Source of the DNA: Massilia sp. H-1
GTDB lineage: Bacteria; Pseudomonadota; Gammaproteobacteria; Burkholderiales; Burkholderiaceae_D
DNA: 64,000 nucleotides
Assembly: GCA_024703915.1 (NCBI GenBank)
Contig: CP087969.1
Location: 4,402,001-4,466,000 of the forward strand
Reading direction: 5' to 3'
Of this stretch, positions 26,844 through 38,652 are shown piece by piece. Below the pieces are notes generated by a model, which saw only the letters and a program-made list of their open reading frames with translations, did no database searches and was not told where the DNA came from. Both the position numbers and the translations under genes were made by a program. How positions within the stretch are numbered: the first letter of the stretch is position 1; each line of letters starts with the position of its first letter.

Positions 26844-28357
26844 TTATGGCACGTCATCGTCGAACAGGACCTGGCACTGGTCCTCGTCGAAGGTGGGCAC
26901 GCCGGTCAGGATGCCGTGGAAGTTGGTCAGCACTTCGCCCACGGCGATGCCCTTGCTGCTCATCGAGAACAGGCGGATGCTCCGTTCGTGGCGGCCGACC
27001 CGCTTCTTGAAAACCGAGATCGCCTGGCGCACTTTGCCGCGCGCTTCGAAGTAGCGCAGCATGACGACGCTGTCGGCGATGTAGCTGGCGTCGACCGTGG
27101 TCGACATCGAGCCGCCGATCACGCCCGGCTGCACCCCGACCAGGATGGTCACCACGCCGCGCTGGCCCAGGTAGGTCAGCAGCTCGTGCATGTGGGTGGT
27201 CAGGAAGCGTTCGTCGGGCATCGCCTTCAGGTAGCCGTTCAGGCTGTCGATGACGACCACGCGCCCATGCTACTGCGGCGTTGGTCACGATCTGCATGAA
27301 TTCGCCGGGCGACATTTCGGCCGGGTCGACCTGCTTGATCATCAGCAGATCCTTGTCGATCGCGGCCTGCAGATTCAGCCCCATGCCGGTCGAACGCAGC
27401 ATCAGGTTGTTGGTGGCTTCTTCGAACAGGAACATGGCCGCCTTTTCGCCGCGCAGGGTTGCCGCCTGCACGTACTGGGCGCACAGCGAAGACTTGCCGG
27501 TGCCGGGCGGCCCGGAAATGAGGGTGCTGGTGCCTTCGTCCAGCCCGCCCCCGGTGAGCGCGTCGAGCGCGCGGGATGCCGCTCGAGAGCTGCTTGCGCG
27601 GCGCGCTCACGCGCGAATCGGCGGCGATCAGGCGGGGGAAGACCTGCAGGCCGCCGGTCTCGATCTTGTAGTCGTGCGTACCGCCGCGAAAGGCGATGCC
27701 GCGGTACTTGACGATGCGCACCCGGCGCCGTTCGGAGCCGTAGTCCTGGTTGATCAGTTCGAGCGTGATGACCCCGTGCGCCACGCTGCGCACCTGCAGG
27801 TCGCCCGACAGGGCAGTGCGGTCGTCGAGGAACAGCGTGGTGCAGCCCTTGCCGGACAGGTACTGCTTGAGCGCGAGCACCTGGCGCCGGTAGCGCAGCG
27901 GACTTTCGGCCAGCAGCTGCAGCTCGGACAGGGAATCGAGCACCACGCGGCTCGGCTTGTACTTTTCGATCGCGTCGAGGATGCGCTGGGTGGTCATGCC
28001 CATTTCGATCTCGGACGGGTGGAAGATCGTGAACTGCTGCTCCGGGTGCAGGATGTTCTCGTTGGGGATGATGTCTTCGACGTGGATGCCCTGCATCGAC
28101 CAGCCGTGCGACTGGGCCACGGCCTGCAGTTCGACCCGCGTTTCGGCCAGGGTGATGTAGATCACGGACTCGCCGCGGCGCACCCCTTCGTACAAAAATT
28201 GCAGCGCCAGGGTGGTCTTGCCGGTGCCCGGTTCGCCTTCGATCAGGAACAGGCGGTCGCTGGTGAGCCCGCCACCAAGGATGATGTCGAGGCCCACGAC
28301 TCCGGTCGACAGGAAACGATTGCTATCGGTATTTTGCTGTTCCATAGAAAGACTCAT
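26844..28357 (-). CDS. KaiC-like double-RecA ATPase
   Basis: Two tandem RecA/KaiC domains in about 503 aa. Domain 1: STGVVGLDIILGGGL, Walker A EGEPGTGKTTLALQFLY, 'SVIYITLAET', Walker B 'SRVVLDSLSELQLL'. Domain 2: SGIPALDALTGGGLDEGTSTL, Walker A SGPPGTGKSSLCAQY, 'MFLFEEATNNLM', Walker B 'VVVIDSLNGYL', then VTILVGVQPGVIGG. Breaks near 27575 and 27272. Family members outside cyanobacteria act as signalling ATPases rather than clocks. It is first of an operon with the hybrid kinase and divergent from the injection-system locus across a 347-bp AT-richer gap. The start may instead be 28345. Confidence 0.9.
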
Positions 28358-28704
28358 GATGCAGATTGATCTACCTTAGTTAAATGCAACTATTTGACTA
28401 AATATTACCCGAACGTGGCAGGACTCGATGTTCAGTTGGCTAGTTCAAATGGACTGTATTTACCAAAGTTGTTGCGGAGCTAACGAAACAGTGCCTAATA
28501 TGTTAATTGATCCACCTCAAAGTGCGTCGATATTGCTGTCCCATAATGGCTGAGCTCCTTTGCGATTTCGCAGTAAAAATCACCGAAATACGCAGCATGG
28601 CCCGACCTGTTGCTTCGCTTTGCATTTAACAATTTTCAAAACGCAAGGCCAGCGCGCTTCCCGCCCGTTGCCCTTCCCGCTGCAAACTTTTGATGGAGGG
28701 CAAC
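28358..28704. promoter_or_regulatory. AT-richer divergent control region: KaiC-like operon / injection system
   Basis: 347 bp with no gene, visibly richer in A+T than its neighbours. It must hold the promoters of both divergent operons. A GCGATTTCGC inverted repeat lies at about 28562-28571. I see no pair of -35/-10 boxes that I would defend. A sigma54-like TGGCCCG...TTGC at 28598-28613 has spacing one base too long. Confidence 0.5.
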
Positions 28705-30488
28705 ATGCCTTCGACATTGAGTTACCCAGGCGTCTATATTGAAGAAATTCCCAGTGGCGTAAGAACCATCACCGGCGTGGCCACCTCGGTCGCCGCCTTC
28801 GTGGGGCGAGCGTTGCGCGGTCCGTCCGACGATGCCGTCGTCATCAACAGCTACGGCGACTTCGAGCGCATCTTTGGCGGCCTGTGGGTCGACAGCACGC
28901 TCGGCTTTGCCGTGCGCGACTTCTACCTCAACGGCGGTGCCCAGGCCATCATCGTGCGCCTGTTCAGCACCGACACGGCGGACGGCGCGGCACCGGCCAA
29001 GACCCCGCTCACGGTCGGCAACTTCACCCTCGAGGCCGCGTACGAGGGCAGCTGGGGCGGCAATCTGCGCTTCGTGGTCGACACCCAGGTGTCGGACCAG
29101 GTCGCCCTGCAAATGGGGGTGGCCAAGACGGCCCTGTTCAACATGACCATCTCCGAGGTGGGCGCCAATGGCGTGGCGGTCCAGGTCGAACAGTTCCGCA
29201 ACCTCACCGTCATCGCCAGCGCGCCAGATCAACAAGGTGCTGGCGCTAGAATCGCGCCTGATGCGCTGGCGCGGCAGCTTCCCGCCGGGCACGCTGCCGG
29301 ACATCGCCGCCTTGCACACGGCCTCGGCTGAAATCAAGGCCGCCGAAGACGCGCTGGCCGCGGCCCTGGCCGCCAATCCGCAAGTGCTTAGGCCACGATC
29401 GACGCGGCCAAGCTGGCGCTCAAGCAAAAGACGGCTGCCATGGCCCTGATCGCCACCGACAACATCAGCCGCGCCGAGGTGGTCCTGGCCGACCTGTTGC
29501 TGGTCGATCCGCCCGATGCCGCCGCGATCGCCGCCGCCCGCACGGCGCTGGCCGCGGCCAAAAATACCTCGAACGGGGTGGCGCTGACCGAGACCAACTT
29601 CACCGGTCCCGGCAAGCAGACCGAGAAGAAAGGCCTGTACGCGCTGCGCAAGGCCGACCTGTTCAACATGCTGTGCATCCCGCCCTACAAGGCCGACGGC
29701 AACATCGACCCCAGCCTCGTGGCCGAGGCCGCCAGCTACTGCGAACACCGGCGCGCCATGCTCATGGTCGACCCGATCGCCAGCTGGGTCGACAAAGACG
29801 CGGCCAAGGCCGAGCGTGGGCAGCGTGGGCACCAGCAGCAAGAACGCGGCGCTGTTCTTCCCGCGCCTCAAGCAGCCCAATCCGCTGCGCGACAACCAGC
29901 TCGAGGACTTCGTTCCCTGCGGCGCCGTGGCTTGGCATTTTTGCCCGCACCGACACCACGCGCGGCGTGTGGAAGGCGCCGGCCGGGCTGGACGCCACCC
30001 TGGTCGCCGTGCCGCAGCTGAGCGTGCCGCTGACCGACGCCGAAAACGGCGAGCTCAATCCGCTGGGCATCAATTGCCTGCGCGCGATGCCGGCCGCCGG
30101 GCGCGTGGTGTGGGGCTCGCGCACCCTGCAGGGCGATGACCGCCTGGCCTCGGAATGGAAATACATTCCGGTGCGGCGCACGGCCCTGTTCATCGAAGAG
30201 AGCCTGTACCGCGGCACCCAGTGGGTCGTGTTCGAGCCGAACGACGAACCGCTGTGGGCGCAGATCCGCCTGAACCTGGGCGCGTTCATGCAGAACCTGT
30301 TCCGCCAGGGCGCTTTCCAGGGCAAGACCCCGGCGGAAGCGTACTTCGTCAAGTGCGACAAGGAAACCACGACCCAGACCGACATCAACCTCGGCATCGT
30401 CAATATCGTGGTCGGCTTTGCCCCCTTGAAACCGGCAGAGTTCGTTGTGATCAAACTCCAGCAAATTGCTGGGCAGATCCAGACCTAA
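28705..30488 (+). CDS. Contractile injection system sheath protein (single copy)
   Basis: MPSTLSYPGVYIEEIPSGVRTITGVATSVAAFVGRALRGP is the phage/eCIS sheath N-terminus. The C-terminal sheath domain is equally clear (KYIPVRRTALFIEESLYRGTQWVVFEPNDEPLWAQIRLNLGAFMQNLFRQGAFQG...QTDINLGIVNIVVGFAPLKPAEFVVIKLQQ). Between them is an Ala-rich, probably helical insertion of about 120 residues (SAEIKAAEDALAAALAANP..., AAARTALAAAKN). Breaks at 29225, 29387 (GCTTAGGC), 29812 and 29933. About 593 aa. The sheath contracts to drive the tube. A GGAGG site precedes ATG 28705. It heads a co-directional operon of about 20.8 kb. Confidence 0.93.
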
Positions 30489-30500
30489 CAGGAGGATGAG

Positions 30501-31024
30501 ATGGCCCAGTTCAGTGTCAATGTACAGCGGTTCGATCCCTACAAAAACTTCAAGTTCCGCGTCAAATGGGACGGCCGCTATGTGGCTGCGTGAGCAAAGT
30601 TGGCGGCCTCAAGCGCACGACCGAAGTGGTCAAGCACCGCGAGGGCGGCGATCCTTCGTCGAGCCGCAAGTCGCCCGGCCGGACCGAGTTCGAGGCGATC
30701 ACGATCGAGCGCGGCGTCACCCACGATCCCGAGTTCGAAAAATGGGCCAGCAAGGTGTGGAATTTCGGCACCGGGCTGGGCGCGGAAACCTCGCTCAAGG
30801 ATTTCCGCAAGGAGATCATCATCGAGGTCTACAACGAGACCGGGCAGCTGGCGCTGGCCTACAAGGTGTTCCGTTGCTGGGTGTCGGAATACCAGGCCTT
30901 GCCCGAGCTCGACGCCAATGCCAACGCCGTGGCGATCCAGACCATCAAGCTGGAAAACGAGGGCTGGGAGCGTGACCGCGAGGTTGCCGAACCGTCCGAA
31001 CCGACCCTGAACGGCCAGGGTTGA
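30501..31024 (+). CDS. Contractile injection system inner tube protein
   Basis: A T4-gp19-like tube subunit: FDPYKNFKFRVKWDGRYVAGVSKVGGLKRTTEVVKHREGGDPSSSRKSPGRTEFEAITIERGVTHDPEFEKWASKVW, with the conserved 'GRTEFEAITIERGVTHD' and 'FRKEIIIEVYNETGQLALAYKVFRCWVSEYQALPELDA'. About 174 aa. GGAGGATGAG precedes ATG 30501. The frame breaks once near 30590 (GTGGCTGCGTG, a 1-base loss from GTGGCCGGCGTG). Hexameric rings of this protein form the tube ejected by the sheath. Its stop overlaps the next start. Confidence 0.92.
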
Positions 31025-31759
31025 CCGCCGTGCGCGCCCCGGCGTCCGACTTGCTGCTGCAGGCGTGGGAATCGGGGCTCGACCAGTCAGCCGGCCCCCG
31101 GCGTGCGGTCGCATTGCTGGCCTGTACCGGCAGCGAGCCGCACGAGGTGCTGGCCGCGCTGCCGGTGGGGGCGCGCGATGCGCGTCTGTTCGGCCTGCGC
31201 CGCGCCCTGTTCGGCGAGACCATCGCCGCGCTGGCGCAGTGCCCGGCCTGCGGCGAGCGGCTGGACGTGAGCTTTTGCATCGACGACGTGTGCCCGCCGG
31301 AGCTGCCATGCGCATCGATCAACCAGCATGAGCTGCACGCCTGCGGCCATGCCATCCGCTACCGGCTGCCCAACAGCATGGACCTCCAGAGCATTCCGCA
31401 CGACGATCCATCGCCCGCGCACCTGCTGCGCCGCTGCGTGGCCAGCGCCATGCGCGGCGAAACGCCGGTGGCGCCCGACGCGCTGCCGCCCGAGGTCGTC
31501 GCGGCGCTGGGCGCAGCCATGGCCGCCGCCGATCCGCTGGCGCGCATCGAGCTCGCGCTCAGCTGCCCCGGCTGCGGCCATGCCTGGGACGACCTGCTCG
31601 ATATCGGCGCCTTCCTGTGGAAGGAAGTCGACGCCTGGGCGCGCCGCACGCTGCACGACGTGCACACGCTGGCGCGCGCCTATGGCTGGAGCGAGGCCGA
31701 GATCCTCGGCATGACGCCGCGCCGGCAAGGACATCTACCTCGACATGGTGCGACTGTGA
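31021..31759 (+). CDS. Zinc-ribbon baseplate-associated protein (T4 gp26/gp51-like)
   Basis: About 245 aa with two CxxC knuckles that can form metal sites: AALAQCPACGERLDVSFCIDD and ALSCPGCGHAWDDLLDIGAFLWKEVD. The neighbouring segment AIRYRLPNSMDLQSIPHDD...LLRRCV and the end ARRTLHDVHTLARAYGWSEAEILGMTP fit the T4 baseplate-hub chaperone family common in eCIS clusters. Start TTG 31021 overlaps the tube stop; GTG 31030 is an alternative. The last codons need one base removed at about 31726 to read RRKDIYLDMVRL, ending 31759 and overlapping the next GTG. Confidence 0.75.
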
Positions 31760-32735
31760 CCGACTTCCTGACATCGCTGGCCGCGCGCGAAGCCGGGCAG
31801 GCGCCAAGGGTCCTGCCGCGCCTTCCTTCCCGCTTCAGTAGCCGCCTGAACGCAGCGCGCCGCCCGTCATGGCAGACATTGAAAGCGAACACGAGACGCA
31901 GGACGATGCCACCCCGGCCGCACCTGCGCGCCCGCGCCGGGTTGCCGCGCCGGCCGCCGTGCCGCCCGCTGCGTCGCGCGCGCCAGAGCGGCTGCCGCGC
32001 CGCGTCCGCAAGCGGCGCCCGCAGCGCGCACCGCGCCGGTCGCCGCGCGTGCCACTCTGGCAGCCAAGCCAGCGTGCTTAAAGCCGCCGTCAGGCCGGAT
32101 GCGCTTGCCGCGCCGCCGCCGGAAGCACCGCCAGTGGCCAGACGCAGCAAGGCTGCCGCGCCCGCGCCGTCCAGTGTGATTCCCGCGCCGCCGGTGCAAG
32201 CAGCGCCCGACGCGCCGCCGCCGGTGATCCGCACCAGGCCGGCCGCGCGCACGCCCGCGCCGGCGCCATCCGCCCGGGAAACCGCGCTTAAGCACCGGCC
32301 GCGCCGCTGGCGCCTGCGCCGCGCCCGGCAGCACCGGCACAGCGCCTGGCCGCCGCCACGCCTGAACCAGGCCCGCGCCGCCGTCCCGATGCCGAAGCGT
32401 CCGCCGCGCCGGTAGCCAATCCGGCGCCGCGCGCGCTGGTGCCGTCGCTTAGCCAGCGTGCCGCTGCCGCCAGCCGCATGCGGCGCTCGCCCCGGCGCGC
32501 CGTGCCGATACATTGATACCGGCGCCGCATCCGGTGGCCGTGCAGGTGCACGTGCTTAGGCCGCGCGCGAAACCAACACGCCGCCATCGCTCGACCATCC
32601 ACGTGTCGATCGGACGCGTGGAAATCCACGCCGATCAGCGCCCCGCCGGTTGCCGCCAGGGCGGCGCCGTCGGCCACCCTGTCGCTGAGCCTGGAGCAGT
32701 TCCTCGCGCAGCAAAAAGAGAGGGCATCGCGATGA
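31756..32735 (+). CDS. Pro/Ala-rich linker protein of the injection system (heavily frameshifted)
   Basis: GTG 31756 opens TDFLTSLAAREAGQAPRVLPRLPSRFS, followed by about 220 residues of Pro/Ala/Arg low complexity. A short conserved-looking C-terminus follows (TIHVSIGRVEIHADQ, then in the repaired frame APSATLSLSLEQFLAQQKERASR). 'IHVSIGRVEI' is typical of small proteins found next to DUF4255 genes in eCIS loci. At least four lesions (32084, 32290, 32449, 32556) and the repetitive composition make the true frame of the middle uncertain. The stop overlaps the next ATG. Role unknown; probably a flexible structural or assembly protein. Confidence 0.6.
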
Positions 32736-34052
32736 GTAACGCCCGTTCACTGACCGCCGTCACCGCGACCTTGCGCCACCTGCTCAATACGCAGGTATCG
32801 GCCATGCTCGCGCCGCTGGCCGGGCTGTCCGTCACCAGCGTCCCGCCCGACATGACGCGCAAGGACGTGAACAAGCCGCCGCAGATCAATATTTTCCTGT
32901 ACCAGACCGTGATCAATGCCGCCTGGCGCAATATGGACATGCCGCGCCAGGTGCGGCCGGGCGAGCAGGGCGTGCCGCCGCTGGCGCTCAATCTGCACTA
33001 CCTGGTCACGGCCTATGGCGCGGACGACAACGACAACATCGACGCCTCGGCCAGCCACTTGCTGATCGGCGCGGCCATGAGCGTGCTGCACGACCATCCG
33101 GTGCTGGGGCGCGAGGAAATCAACAACGCGCTCGCCGCCAGCAACCTGGGCGGACAGCTGGAACGGATCCGGATCACGCCGGTCCAGCTCTCGCTCGACG
33201 AACTGTCCAAGCTGTGGTCGACCTTCCAGGCGCCGTACCGGTTCTCGGCCGCCTACGAATGCGCGGTGGTGCTGATCGACAGCACGCGCACCGGCGCGGC
33301 CGCCTTGCCGGTGCTGCGGCGCGGGCCGCAGGACGAGGGCGTCGACGCGGTGACCGGCAGCGGCCCGCTGCTGCGCTCCCTGCTGCCGCCCCATCACCAG
33401 AGCGCCGGGCGGCTGGGCGACCAGATCGAACTGTCGGGCGAAGGCTTGCAAAGTCCCGATGCGCGCCTGCGCTTCGTGAGCGTGATGCCGCCGCCGCTGC
33501 AGTTGCCGGGCGATCCCGTTCCGCTGCCGCCGCCGCTGGTCGAACTGACGCCCATGACGCTGACCGAGGCCGGACCGCCGCAAGTGCTCCTGCAAGAGCT
33601 GGCGGACGACCCGCAAGCGTGGGAGCGCTGGGCGCCCGGCTCGTACGTGGTGTCGCCGATCCTGCGCCCGGCCGGACTGCCGCCGCGCCCGGGCAGCGCC
33701 GCCATTGCGTTCGCGCTGGCGCCCACCGTCACGCTCACGCCCAACAGCACCACCGCGCCCACGGTCAGTCCCGGCGACGTGCTCACGCTCACCTGTACGC
33801 CGCGCCTGCGCCACGGCCAACAAGTGATCGTGCTGTTCGACGACGTGCCCATCGCGCCGCTGACGATCGTCCATCCCGACCGCCTGGCGCCGGGCTACCT
33901 GCAAACGCCAAGCACGGTCACCTTCCGCGTGCCTGCCGCGGCGGCCTACTGCACGTGGTGCGGCTGCGGGTGGACGGCATCGACAGTATTCCGGTGATTC
34001 ATACGGGCGATCCGGCGCTGCCATCGTTCGACCCTGAACAGCAGGTGATGCT

Positions 34053-34056
<4 letters not shown>
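32732..34056 (+). CDS. DUF4255 (Pvc16/Afp16-like) tail terminator/cap protein
   Basis: LTAVTATLRHLLN..., DVNKPPQINIFLYQTVINAAWRNMDMP, PLALNLHYLVTAYGADDNDNIDASASHLLIGAAMSVLHDHPVLGREEI and 'LDELSKLWSTFQAPYRFSAAYECAVVLIDS' are the DUF4255 core, at residues about 1-190. The C-terminal 240 residues are Ig-like and Pro-rich (RLGDQIELSGEGL..., TVTLTPNSTTAPTVSPGDVLTLTCTP). In Afp/PVC the equivalent protein ends the tube and sheath. A break at about 33945 switches the end to LHVVRLRVDGIDSIPVIHTG...QQVML. Overlaps the neighbouring genes by 4 bp at both ends. Confidence 0.9.
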
Positions 34057-36194
<2,138 letters not shown>

Positions 36195-36198
<4 letters not shown>

Positions 36199-36472
36199 AT
36201 ATCGCCCTGCACATGGAACAGCTGGTGCTGACCGGGGTCGATCTGCCGTCGGCGCAGCGCGTGCTGCTGCAAGCCACGGTGGAAGGGGAGCTGACCCGTT
36301 TGTTCAGCGAGGGCGCCTTGCTGCTTGGCTGCTGGCCGGCGGCGCGCTGGTGCCGCGCATGGATGCGCCACCGATCGAGATCGGCCCGCGCGCCGATCCG
36401 GTGCGGCTGGGGCAGCAGATCGCGCAGTCGCTGTACGGCGCGATGGCGCAGCAGACCACCACGGTCCGATAA
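36195..36472 (+). CDS. Small injection-system-associated protein downstream of the ATPase
   Basis: ATG 36195 overlaps the ATPase stop. MNIALHMEQLVLTGVDLPSAQRVLLQATVEGELTRLFSEGAL, then after a break at about 36323 the frame ending at 36472 gives PRMDAPPIEIGPRADPVRLGQQIAQSLYGAMAQQTTTVR. About 92 aa. Small proteins with 'IALHIERLVLDG..' N-termini and 'LGQQIAQSLYGGL' ends are frequent companions of eCIS ATPases. Function unknown. Confidence 0.78.
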
Positions 36473-36487
36473 AAACGAGAGGATGAG

Positions 36488-36568
36488 ATGAACAGCATCG
36501 CGCACCGGATCGGCAAACCAGTTGACGGCAATTCGCAGGCCAGGCTGCGGCTGGCGGTGGCGCCATGA
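36488..36568 (+). CDS. 26-aa microprotein in the injection-system operon (putative)
   Basis: ATG 36488 has a strong ribosome site (GAGAGGATGAG) and the ORF MNSIAHRIGKPVDGNSQARL..AVAP ends in ATGA, overlapping the next start at 36565. The site and the overlap are the same arrangement as in the neighbouring genes, which argues that it is translated. A very small peptide of the DUF5908 kind occurs at similar places in other eCIS loci, but there is too little sequence to assign it. Confidence 0.5.
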   Translation: MNSIAHRIGKPVDGNSQARLRLAVAP

Positions 36569-37221
36569 GCGGCTTTCCAGGATCGCCGCGCCTGATCAAG
36601 GGCGCCATCATCGGACTCGATCCGCTCAATCCCCTGGCCAGCGTGGTCGTGTTCCAGTACAACCCGGAGACCATGACGCGCTTGGCTCGAGGCGCGCCCC
36701 ACGGGCGGCGGCGACACCGGCGCCCGCTCGGAAGCATTCCGCCTGATCGGTCCGCCCAAGGAAACCATCACCCTGAGCGTGGAAGTCGACGCCACCGACG
36801 GACTGGAAACGGGCAATCCATTGTCGGTGGTGGCTAGGCGTCTCGCCCACGCTGGCCGCGCTCGAGATGCTGCTCTATCCAAAATCGGTAGAGCGTGATC
36901 GCCAATATCGCGCTGGCCCAAATCGGCAATATCGAGATCATTCCGCCCGAGGCGCCGCTCACGCTGTTCGTGTGGGGCCCGACGCGCGTGCTGCCGGTGC
37001 GGGTGACGAGCTTCAGCATCACCGAGGAAGCCTACGACACCTTGCTCAATCCCGTGCGGGCCAAGGTGGACCTGAGCCTGACTGTACTCAGTTACGTCGA
37101 CCTCAAGCTGACCAATCCGGGCCATACCCTGTTCATGGCCTACCAGATTGCCAAGGAAGTGATGGCGACCACGAATGTCGTCAACAGCGCGCTCAATGTG
37201 GGCGCTTCGTTCAAGCTCTAA
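36565..37221 (+). CDS. CIS tube-baseplate adaptor (Pvc7/Afp7-like, tube domain only)
   Basis: RLIKGAIIGLDPLNPLASVVVFQYNPETMTR is the N-terminal signature of the CIS tube/LysM adaptor family. Then FRLIGPPKETITLSVEVDATDGLETGNPL..., SPTLAALEMLLYP, 'LTLFVWGPTRVLPVRVTSFSITEEAYDTLLNPVRAKVDLSLTVLSYVDL' and 'GHTLFMAYQIAKEVMA'. About 217 aa. Breaks at about 36682, 36835 (GCTAGGC) and 36890. In Afp7/Pvc7 a LysM domain is fused at the C-terminus; here the LysM part is the next gene. Confidence 0.87.
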
Positions 37222-37231
37222 CGGAGTAGAC

Positions 37232-37531
37232 ATGTTCCCACCATCGAGTCGCTATGTTGGCATCGAGACCGCGCGCATCGAAAGCCCGGACGGGCGCCAG
37301 GTCGTGTACCTGCGGCGGCGCTTCGTGCCGCCGCCGGACGACGGTCCGGCCGTCGCGCTGCACTCGGTGGTCGAAGGCGACCGCCTCGACAACATCACCG
37401 CGCGCTACCTGGGCGATCCCGAGCAGTTCTGGCGCGTTTGCGACAGCAACGCCGCGATGGAGCCGCAGGAGCTGACCGACGAAGTGGGGCGCCTGCTGCG
37501 CATCACCTTCCCGCGCTCGGGAGCCATCTGA
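37232..37531 (+). CDS. LysM-like baseplate protein
   Basis: A 99-residue protein (MFPPSSRYVGIETARIESPDGRQVVYLRRRFVPPPDDGPAVA) with a C-terminal LysM-like fold HSVVEGDRLDNITARYLGDPEQFWRVCDSNAAMEPQELTDEVGRLLRITFP. A GGAG site lies 7 bp before ATG 37232. Its stop overlaps the next ATG by one base. In phage and eCIS baseplates the LysM module links tube and spike. Uninterrupted. Confidence 0.85.
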   Translation: MFPPSSRYVGIETARIESPDGRQVVYLRRRFVPPPDDGPAVALHSVVEGDRLDNITARYLGDPEQFWRVCDSNAAMEPQELTDEVGRLLRITFPRSGAI

Positions 37532-38652
37532 TGGCCAGTCTTGGCGTCCGCTTGCAGCTGCTGATCGGCCGCACGGTGCCGCTGCTTAGGCGCCGTATGC
37601 GCTGGCCGAGTCGCTGGTCGGCCTGGAAGTGGCGAACCGCGACAGCGACTTCGACGGCTTTCGCATGACCTTCAGCATGGGCCGGGACACGCTGCTCGAT
37701 TACGGCCTGCTGGCCAGCGGCGTGCTCGATCCGCCGAACCGGGTGATCATCCTGGTATCGATCGGCATCATGCCGCAGGTGCTGATCGACGGGATCATCA
37801 CCAATCACCAGGTCTCGCCCAGCAACCGGCCGGGCGAATCGACGCTCAACGTGTTCGGCAAGGACATCAGCGTCAAGCTCAGTCTCGAAGAAAAAGCGAG
37901 ACCTATCCGAATCAGCCCGACTCCGTGATCGTCACGCGCCTGATCGTTTAGCTACGCCACGCTGGGCCTGGTGCCGATGGTTACGCCCACCACCGACGTG
38001 CCGATCCAGGTGGACCGCGTGCCGTCCCAGCAGGGCACCGACCTCACCTACATCCGCGAGCTGGCCACCCGCAACGGCTTCGTGTTCTACATCGAACCGA
38101 CCGCCGTCCCCGGCGTCAATACCGCGTACTGGGGGCTGGACAACCGGCTCGGCATACCGCAGCCGGCGCTGACCATGAACATGGGCGCCGACACCAATGT
38201 GGACGACCCGATCTCGTTCAGCTACGACGCGCTGGGCCCGGCCCAGCCCCAGGTGACCATCGTGGAGCCCTTCACCAAAATGAGCATCGCCATTCCTGTT
38301 CCTTCGGGCCTGACGCCGCCGCTGTCGCTGCGGCCGGCTGCGCAGTCGCTGCGCACCACGCTGCCGCGCGACAGTTCCAACCTCAACCCGGTGCAGGCCG
38401 GGCTGCGCGCCGCGTCGAGCGCATCGCAGTCGTCGGACGCCGTCACCGGCACCGGCGAGGTCGACGCGGTGCGCTACGGCCAGGTGCTCAGGGCGCGCAA
38501 GCTGGTCGGCGTGCGCGGCGTGGGCTTCCAGCTACGACGGCAATTACTACGTGCGCGAGGTCACCCACCGCATCCGGCGCGGCGAATACAAGCAGTCGTT
38601 CTCGATCACGCGCGACGGCCATGGCGCCTTGCTTCCGCTGGTGCTGCCATGA
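37531..38652 (+). CDS. Spike hub protein, phage late control D-like (Pvc8 N-terminal half)
   Basis: MASLGVRLQLLIGRTVPL then ALAESLVGLEVANRDSDFDGFRMTFSMGRDTLLDYGLL..., 'IITNHQVSPSNRPGESTLNVFGKDISVKLSLEEK', 'YTYIRELATRNGFVFYIEP'-type hub (here LTYIRELATRNGFVFYIEP) and 'YYVREVTHRIRRGEYKQSFSITRDGHGALLPLVLP'. About 372 aa. Breaks at 37588 (GCTTAGGC), 37898, 37950 and 38531. This corresponds to the gp27-like half of VgrG/Pvc8; the gp5-like half is the next gene, overlapping by 4 bp. Confidence 0.88.

Noticed and set aside
28598..28613. Sigma54 promoter before the sheath gene
   Set aside because: TGGCCCG and TTGC are present but the GG-to-GC distance is one base too long. An indel error could hide a true site, but as read it does not fit.
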